A stretch of DNA of 41,283 nt from positions 1-41,283 of the IMG/VR virus record IMGVR_UViG_3300009168_000070; one strand, 5' to 3'. The DNA comes from a virus. Below, piece by piece: positions 36,508 to 41,283 of this stretch. The stretch's first letter is position 1. Every line of letters starts with the position of its first letter. The translations under genes were made by a program, and so were the position numbers. The notes under the pieces were generated by a model. That model was not told the origin of the DNA. It worked only from the letters and a program-made list of their open reading frames with translations, and did no database searches.

Positions 36508-37089
36508 TTATAGATTGATTTCTTTCGAGCCCTTTTCGATCGCCTTACAGGCCGCAAAATAGACCTGGTCGAATTCCTTGTCCCGGTGCTTGTCGTGGTA
36601 GTCCTTCGCCAGCTCAAGCGCCTGGTTGGTCTCGTTGACAAGCTCCTGCCCGTTGCCTTGCCCGCCCACAAAGGATCGCGGCGGAAGCTCGATCGGAAGC
36701 ATCGCCGCAAATTCGATGAAGCTCTGCGGATCGTCGTAGGCAAGGGTTTGCAGCCGCGTCGGCTTGCCCTCTGCGTCAAAGAGGTGCTTCTCCTTGATGT
36801 GCCCGGCAGCGGTGAACTTTTCAATCAGCGCATTCCCGCGCTCTTGCTTGCGCTCGGCCTCAATTGCCTGCAAGCGCTTTTCCATCGCGCTATTGCTGGC
36901 CTTGAACGCCACGAGCTGTTGCTCTTGCGCCTGCATCTTGGCCTGCATTTCGGGAGCCGGTGCGGGTGCTTCGGCAGGTTCCTTGTCTTCGGCCGGCTTT
37001 TCATCCCCGGCCATGGCCTTTTGGATCTCGGCGATTGCCGCCGCCAGCGCGGCGATCTGGGCTTGCAGCTCTTTCAGTTGCTCTTCCAT
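36508..37089 (-). CDS. Nested scaffold protein, Mu Z-like (193 aa)
   Basis: In-frame ATG at 37089 (MEEQLKELQAQIAALAAAIA) has AAGGAGA at 8-base spacing, a strong internal ribosome site. The product would be the coiled-coil scaffold without the protease, as in Mu I/Z and lambda C/Nu3. Confidence 0.65.
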   Translation of the reverse strand: MEEQLKELQAQIAALAAAIAEIQKAMAGDEKPAEDKEPAEAPAPAPEMQAKMQAQEQQLVAFKASNSAMEKRLQAIEAERKQERGNALIEKFTAAGHIKEKHLFDAEGKPTRLQTLAYDDPQSFIEFAAMLPIELPPRSFVGGQGNGQELVNETNQALELAKDYHDKHRDKEFDQVYFAACKAIEKGSKEINL

Positions 37090-37608
37090 CTTGTTGTCTC
37101 CTTGTGTCGGCGGCTGTAGGCTCGCCTCAAATTGTTCTTGCAGCATCGGTTGTGTTTTCCAGTGGGGATCGTTTACGATGCCCGCGCCAAGCAGCGCCGG
37201 GCCGCGTTGTGAGCCAAGCATATCCCTGAAGTCCATCGTGAAAGCAGCGCTGATGTATCCGTATTCCTCGGCCTCTATCATTGCCATCGCCCGGTCAGAC
37301 CACCTGATATCGGCAGCGAGATAGGCTTTACCGTCGTCACCGGGCTCGACAGCCGCCGATGCCGCGATAATCCAGCCCACGGCGGGGGATGAGGCCATGT
37401 CTGGATGGGCTATTGTTACTGGCCGCTCTGGACCGAGGTCTCCAGACTGCAGAAGCGCGACCATTGATTGTAGTGTCGCATCAGTGACGAGAATCGACCG
37501 CCCCTGATACTCGTAGTCCATCGCTGCAAGGATCGGATGGCGCTTGATGTTCTCGGTTTTCGTCGCCCTGAAATTTTTCAGCTTGATAGCAGTGGACAAT
37601 TCGATCAT
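36508..37608 (-). CDS. Head maturation protease, Mu gpI-like, with C-terminal scaffold (366 aa)
   Basis: Residues 1-165 are the protease domain: VTDATLQSMVALLQSGDLGP, then PVTIAHPDMASSPAVGWIIA and GYISAAFTMDFRDM, ending in LLGAGIVNDPHWKTQP, the family's signature. After residue 170 comes a Gln/Ala-rich coiled coil (EEQLKELQAQIAALAAAIAE), the scaffold part. The scaffold is probably also made separately from the ATG at 37089. ATGA overlap with the portal. It cuts scaffold and possibly portal during head assembly. Confidence 0.85.
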   Translation of the reverse strand: MIELSTAIKLKNFRATKTENIKRHPILAAMDYEYQGRSILVTDATLQSMVALLQSGDLGPERPVTIAHPDMASSPAVGWIIAASAAVEPGDDGKAYLAADIRWSDRAMAMIEAEEYGYISAAFTMDFRDMLGSQRGPALLGAGIVNDPHWKTQPMLQEQFEASLQPPTQGDNKMEEQLKELQAQIAALAAAIAEIQKAMAGDEKPAEDKEPAEAPAPAPEMQAKMQAQEQQLVAFKASNSAMEKRLQAIEAERKQERGNALIEKFTAAGHIKEKHLFDAEGKPTRLQTLAYDDPQSFIEFAAMLPIELPPRSFVGGQGNGQELVNETNQALELAKDYHDKHRDKEFDQVYFAACKAIEKGSKEINL

Positions 37609-38969
37609 GTGTAATTGCCCTCGCTCTCTCGAATCCGGTTGTCTGGTGCATCAGCATGCCATGATTTATCAAGCTCTCCACCGGGAGCTGCCGGAGCTGT
37701 TTTTGCCGCGTCGATGCTGGCTTGTGCTTCCGCTGTCTCTTCCGGCCAGCCATAGGCAAGGCGGAAATGATCTCGAATAGGTTTATCCCAGACCAAGCCC
37801 TGAGATGTGGCGAGCCTGACCGCTGCCTCGGCCTCTTCCTTGAGCGTAAATTCCTCGTGGTAAATGGCCTTGAGCTCGGGGTAGACGCGCTGTGGTCCGA
37901 AATTCAGATCGACGTAATAGTCGATGATTTTTTGAATCTGGCTCGACAGCCACTCGAAATAATAACGCCGCAGATTGCGTTGCTCGGCGGTGTCAGTTTC
38001 CGATGCGGCATTGCTCCCGTAAGCAGCGAGCAGCCCCCGGCCAAGCCACTGCGAGGCGAACGACAAGAGTATCTGGATATCGGCGTGGTTCTCGGCTTCT
38101 ATGGCCTTGCTGATGGCGTCAGACTGGGCATAGGCCGGCTCAACGCTTTCGCACCAGCCCGGTATATTGACAGCGCCCTGTTCGTGGATGAAGAGATCAC
38201 CGAGCTCGGCCACGGTTTCATCGACATCCTCTTGCGCTGTCTCGTGCTCTTCGCGCTCCTTCACGAGCAGTGTTCCAAACAGCGCCTTTTGCACCGCAAT
38301 GAACCTGATTTTGCGAATGCTCTCCTTCTCAAGGTGCTCATTGTAAATAGGCCTGAGCACTGACTCGCCGAAAAGCCCCTCGCCAAACACAGGCCAGAAC
38401 AGCACGCCAGCGCCGGGTGTTCCAGGGCTGTCGTACCGAACCGATTGAGAAAAGCCTTGGTTGTTGTAGAAGCGCTGCGTGGCCCTTATCCACTCGCCGT
38501 CGGCTGTGTCGTCTGTCCCGACTCGCTCCACAGTGTAAAGGTCAAACGTGCGCGGTGGCCTGTAATCAAGGTCTGCGAGCCACACCTTGCCGTCCTCGAT
38601 TTTACTGATCATCTCATGCGGTGCAAACCCGTATGCTGGCGCTTTGAGAATGGTGTTGATGTAATCGCCGAATCTTTTTTTCGGCCTGTCGAAAAGCAGC
38701 TCTCGAACGAAGGCCAGCACGCGCCTCGGAATGCGCGGATCATCGGTGAGATCATAATCAACACTGGTAAGGGTGGCCACCATCGACAGATAGCCGATCC
38801 GGACGGTCGGATTGGTGGCGAGCATACGGTCAATGATCCCGATCTCGCCCAGGGTGCCGACAAGACGCGGTGCATGCAGCGCTGAGTTTTTTTCGTAGAG
38901 GCTGTAATTCGAGCCGTGCTGTGACAGCTCTCGTTGCCCTACCGCGCTATCGTGGATATTCGTAAGCAT
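37605..38969 (-). CDS. Portal protein, DUF935 / Mu gp29-like (454 aa)
   Basis: The ring through which DNA enters and leaves the head. The block GEGLFGESVLRPIYNEHLEK, then SIRKIRFIAVQKALFGTLLV with basic residues in the stem region, and the central helix AISKAIEAENHADIQILLSF fit the Mu gp29 family. GGAGG site before ATG 38969. Order terL, HTH gene, portal, protease is as in Mu-like heads except for the inserted HTH gene. Confidence 0.8.
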   Translation of the reverse strand: MLTNIHDSAVGQRELSQHGSNYSLYEKNSALHAPRLVGTLGEIGIIDRMLATNPTVRIGYLSMVATLTSVDYDLTDDPRIPRRVLAFVRELLFDRPKKRFGDYINTILKAPAYGFAPHEMISKIEDGKVWLADLDYRPPRTFDLYTVERVGTDDTADGEWIRATQRFYNNQGFSQSVRYDSPGTPGAGVLFWPVFGEGLFGESVLRPIYNEHLEKESIRKIRFIAVQKALFGTLLVKEREEHETAQEDVDETVAELGDLFIHEQGAVNIPGWCESVEPAYAQSDAISKAIEAENHADIQILLSFASQWLGRGLLAAYGSNAASETDTAEQRNLRRYYFEWLSSQIQKIIDYYVDLNFGPQRVYPELKAIYHEEFTLKEEAEAAVRLATSQGLVWDKPIRDHFRLAYGWPEETAEAQASIDAAKTAPAAPGGELDKSWHADAPDNRIRESEGNYT

Positions 38970-39032
38970 GCAGCCTCCACAGCAAAGGATGCATGCCTGG
39001 CGATCATTGGTCTATTCGCGTATTATTATTTA

Positions 39033-39227
39033 TTACTCGTTTTGTTCTGGTTTGTGCTGTTTAAACACGCTCAAAACATCCGACCTCTTGATCCGGAATC
39101 TCACGCGCTCTCCGCACTGGCGAGAAAACGCAGCCAGATGGCCTTGCGCAATCCATCTGTAGATGCTTTGCACTGTGACTCCTAGCTCAAACGCTGCCTC
39201 GCTCGGACTAAGCCATTTCTCGTCCAT
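39033..39227 (-). CDS. Excisionase-like winged HTH protein between terL and portal (64 aa)
   Basis: Start at 39227 (MDEKWLSPSEAAFELGVTVQ), with AAGGGAG upstream; the longer frame from 39410 is a shadow of terL. Residues 7-30 (SPSEAAFELGVTVQ-SIYRWIAQG) form the helix-turn-helix of excisionase/MerR-type proteins, and RVRFRIKRSDV is the wing. It may regulate late genes or act in packaging. Unusual place for such a gene. Confidence 0.75.
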   Translation of the reverse strand: MDEKWLSPSEAAFELGVTVQSIYRWIAQGHLAAFSRQCGERVRFRIKRSDVLSVFKQHKPEQNE

Positions 39228-39228
39228 G

Positions 39229-40665
39229 TCATATCTCCCTTGTTTCTCGTTGTGGTCTCGGTGCCCTCGAACCGCCCCTTGCCGCTGGTATTGCAACACC
39301 CTTATGATCCCATGCCGCGTAAGACAAGGCATCGCCTCCATCCGGCGAACGCCCGAGCCGCTTGACCATGCGGCGCTTGTCCTCGATGAAAACCGCTCGC
39401 CCCTCCTCAAAATACCGATAGGCCTGTAGATCGTCGGCCATACGCTGATCCCATGCCGTCAGATGCAATTGCCCAAGCCTCAATTTTTCCCTCAGCTCCC
39501 ATAGCGCTTGCGCTCTGAGATTGGCGTAGGACTGGGCTGATCCAAAACGCTTCTCCGGATGGTCGGCACCGTTGAATTTCCGGCATAGCCATCCTTTGGC
39601 CTTGAGTACTGCCCATAGCCCAGCCCCTACGCCCACCGTGTCAATCACGATGTTTTTGGCCGGGACCGGCCACATAGACTCCTCAGCCATTTTGATTACG
39701 TGATCGGCAAGCAGCTCCTCGGCCAATTTCGAGCCGGTGTTCTCAAAACGCATGTACTCGGGGGGGTAGACCATATTGCCGACTACTCGCACGATAGCAT
39801 TTTTATCATGGCCATAGTCGCCGCCGGCAACATCGATGCCAAGCCTCGCCGGACCCGGAAGCGGTTCGACGCCCAAGGCATCATTGATCCACTCGTAGCG
39901 GATGAGCTGGTTGGGATCTGTGTCATACTCCCAGATACCATCGCGCAGGCGCTGCCGTTTCGCTGTCGATTCGATCTCATCGAGGGATCGAGTATAGTGC
40001 TTGCTGGTATAGGGATTGTCGGATGCCAGCGATTTTATGAATGCGTATTCTTTTGGGAGCTCGTTCACCGTCCACGGCCGGTAGAACTTGGTGTAAAGCC
40101 AATTTTTCTCTGGGTTGCAGGTCAACAAAAGCTTCGGCGCAAGCCCGTATTGGTCATTCAAGCAGCGCCCGACCCGGCTCTTCAGCGTGTCGAACGCCCC
40201 AAATTCAACTTCTTGCGCCTCGTCAATCCAGCCTCCTGTAAATTCGAGGCTCCCGAAACGATCGTATTCCGGATCTCGCGGGTAAGCCGCTCCCTCAAAA
40301 AGATCAATCCTCACCTCGGTCGGGCGAAATATGATAAAATTGCCATGGGCATTGTACTGGAACAGATCCTCGCTGACCCCGGCCTTCCTGCACACCGTCC
40401 AAAAAGTAAGCAGGGTTGATTTTTTGATGGCCTGGAGCTGGTTGCGCATGATGAACCACTTCGATTGCGGGAATTGTAGACAGTTGAGAAGCATCCAGAT
40501 CGCGCCCAGGAATGTTTTTCCTCCGCCCGCTGCCCCTCCATAGAGCAGATAGAGAGTGGTGCTATCGCGTAGTATTTTTAGCGCCTCGACCTGACGTCGA
40601 AACGCCTTAATCTTTAGCTCCGTGGTCGACCTCCTGCTGGATCGAATCCACCTCTGACTCATCAA
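39229..40665 (-). CDS. terL: Terminase large subunit (478 aa)
   Basis: The DNA packaging motor and nuclease. Walker A is GGAAGGGKT (43-51), Walker B is G-G-W-I-D148-E149, and the coupling motif is L-L-T-C-N-P (181-185). The nuclease acidic residues are D278 (L-G-I-D-V-A-G-G-D), D342 (I-V-I-D-T-V-G) and D445 (P-D-G-G-D-A-L). The ATG at 40665 has no ribosome site and lies inside terS. An excellent AGGAGGT lies near 40630 just before ACG 40623, so the true start is uncertain. The essential domains begin after it. Confidence 0.93.
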   Translation of the reverse strand: MMSQRWIRSSRRSTTELKIKAFRRQVEALKILRDSTTLYLLYGGAAGGGKTFLGAIWMLLNCLQFPQSKWFIMRNQLQAIKKSTLLTFWTVCRKAGVSEDLFQYNAHGNFIIFRPTEVRIDLFEGAAYPRDPEYDRFGSLEFTGGWIDEAQEVEFGAFDTLKSRVGRCLNDQYGLAPKLLLTCNPEKNWLYTKFYRPWTVNELPKEYAFIKSLASDNPYTSKHYTRSLDEIESTAKRQRLRDGIWEYDTDPNQLIRYEWINDALGVEPLPGPARLGIDVAGGDYGHDKNAIVRVVGNMVYPPEYMRFENTGSKLAEELLADHVIKMAEESMWPVPAKNIVIDTVGVGAGLWAVLKAKGWLCRKFNGADHPEKRFGSAQSYANLRAQALWELREKLRLGQLHLTAWDQRMADDLQAYRYFEEGRAVFIEDKRRMVKRLGRSPDGGDALSYAAWDHKGVAIPAARGGSRAPRPQRETREI

Positions 40666-41167
40666 TAACGATGCTGATCCGGCTCACAGGCTCCCATTGC
40701 ATGGTCCCGGAAATATCCTGCCGTTCAGATTGGCCAAGGTATTGGATGCCAAGCCACCGTGCGGCGGCGATCTTACCACCGCTTAGCAGGTCCCATTGCG
40801 CGCGCCGAATCACCGCATCCCTTCGGGCCTGTGTGGCCTTCAAAAACATGCCCCAGGCCTTGCCGGAAAACGATTCATACTGCCGCATCAATTCCGGCAG
40901 TGGCAGGCCGTAGTAATCCGCAAGCTTATCCTCCGGACAGCCCTGAATGAGGAGAAGTTCGGCACCGCGCCAGTCGATTGCGTCTTGCCGGGTAACGTCG
41001 TCATAGTATTTGGCCGCAAGTTCTTTGAGCCGACACTTCTGATCGGCGAGGCAGCGGCGCTCGAGCGTGCGGTCGGCAGTGCCCAAAGATTCGGCGATCG
41101 CCTTGATGGTCTCACCACTCGCCATCCTTGCCGCGATAACTGGCCAGTCGAAGTGGATCTTGATCAT
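40607..41167 (-). CDS. terS: Terminase small subunit (186 aa)
   Basis: It recognises the packaging site on phage DNA. The N-terminal helix-turn-helix (GETIKAIAESLGTADRTLER) and the central helical region (FLKATQARRDAVIRRAQWDL) fit small terminase subunits. It overlaps terL by 59 bp. A GAGG stretch precedes ATG 41167. First large gene of the late operon, behind a promoter with palindromic operator. Confidence 0.75.
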   Translation of the reverse strand: MIKIHFDWPVIAARMASGETIKAIAESLGTADRTLERRCLADQKCRLKELAAKYYDDVTRQDAIDWRGAELLLIQGCPEDKLADYYGLPLPELMRQYESFSGKAWGMFLKATQARRDAVIRRAQWDLLSGGKIAAARWLGIQYLGQSERQDISGTMQWEPVSRISIVIDESEVDSIQQEVDHGAKD

Positions 41168-41179
41168 TGTCGCGTTGCC

Positions 41180-41269
41180 TCACTGATTTAAGTCTATCCG
41201 ACAATGGCACAAATGTAAAGTTTCTTTACACTTTTTGGCTGTAATGTCGCATTTGTCCCGAAAACACAT
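41180..41269 (-). CDS. Possible 29-aa leader peptide before terS
   Basis: ATG 41269 follows GAGGAGCG, the same site used by several genes here. The frame codes for a Cys-rich peptide (starting MCFRDKCDITAKKCKETLH) and stops at 41180, 13 bp before terS. The predicted promoter lies within this frame, so it may be a leader used only by longer transcripts, or chance. Confidence 0.35.
   Translation of the reverse strand: MCFRDKCDITAKKCKETLHLCHCRIDLNQ
41191..41219 (-). promoter_or_regulatory. Predicted late promoter for the terS-lysis operon
   Basis: TTTACA (41219-41214, 5/6) with 17-bp spacing to TAGACT (41196-41191, 4/6), about 25 bp before terS. The -35 box lies in a perfect palindrome. Confidence 0.55.
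41214..41230. promoter_or_regulatory. 17-bp palindrome overlapping the late -35 box (operator)
   Basis: TGTAAAG-TTT-CTTTACA, perfect 7-bp arms, covers the -35 box of the promoter before terS. Likely binding site of an activator or repressor that times late gene expression; the HTH protein of 39033-39227 or the regulator at 10705 are candidates. Confidence 0.55.
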
Positions 41270-41283
41270 AGGCGCTCCTCGGG

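Noticed and set aside
1-41283. tRNA, rRNA, insertion sequence, integrase or transposase genes
   Set aside because: None could be recognised; the Mu-like head genes alone do not show a transposing phage.

Overview
The window looks like a nearly complete, possibly circularly permuted, genome of a tailed double-stranded DNA phage with a long non-contractile tail (siphovirus-like) and a Mu-type head module. Almost every gene is tightly packed, with 4-bp ATGA or GTGA overlaps and strong AGGAGG-type ribosome binding sites. No host genes, rRNA, tRNA, integrase or transposase are visible. Base composition is GC-rich. The host cannot be named from the sequence. A lipoprotein carrying a surface-repeat motif of a kind I associate with deltaproteobacterial lineages (Myxococcota/Desulfobacterota) is only a weak hint.

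Layout. (1) 42-10932, minus strand: a long early operon read leftward from a divergent control region at about 10933-11058. It starts with a small HTH regulator, then an RNA-ligase-like nucleotidyltransferase, several Cys-rich microproteins, a PD-(D/E)XK nuclease-like protein, a ribbon-helix-helix protein and a Dam methylase. Next come a replication initiator with an iteron-like array inside its gene, a putative helicase loader and a RusA resolvase. The distal end holds conserved phage proteins, a lipoprotein and a coiled-coil protein. Two intergenic spaces near the distal end (2411-2570 and 3192-3364) are filled with a degenerate 5-bp-period GC-rich repeat. (2) 11059-16945, plus strand: a rightward operon with a small membrane protein, a putative single-strand annealing protein, a phage SbcD/SbcC pair and four small genes, three of them Cys-rich. 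(3) 16926-18202, minus strand: five small genes of unknown function. (4) 18203-18848: a non-coding region of about 650 bp rich in TGACA/TGTCA repeats and palindromes. (5) 41269-18849, minus strand: the late operon. It runs terminase, HTH protein, DUF935-type portal, protease with nested scaffold, decoration protein, major capsid protein, head-tail connectors, tail tube, G/GT frameshifting chaperone, tape measure, tail tip and fibre, accessory secreted proteins, and finally amidase, holin and spanin-like genes.

How it works together. The two early operons are predicted to fire from back-to-back promoters controlled by the small HTH protein. The leftward one supplies replication, modification and RNA repair functions. 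The rightward one supplies recombination (annealing protein plus SbcCD; RusA comes from the leftward operon). The late operon probably starts from a promoter with a palindromic operator in front of terS. The most notable points are the candidate origin embedded in the initiator gene, the two pentamer arrays, the large repeat-rich non-coding region, the early RNA ligase, a variant SbcC hook, a decayed second methylase, several late proteins with export signals, and at least two small genes under 60 codons that fit exactly into the overlapping gene chain.
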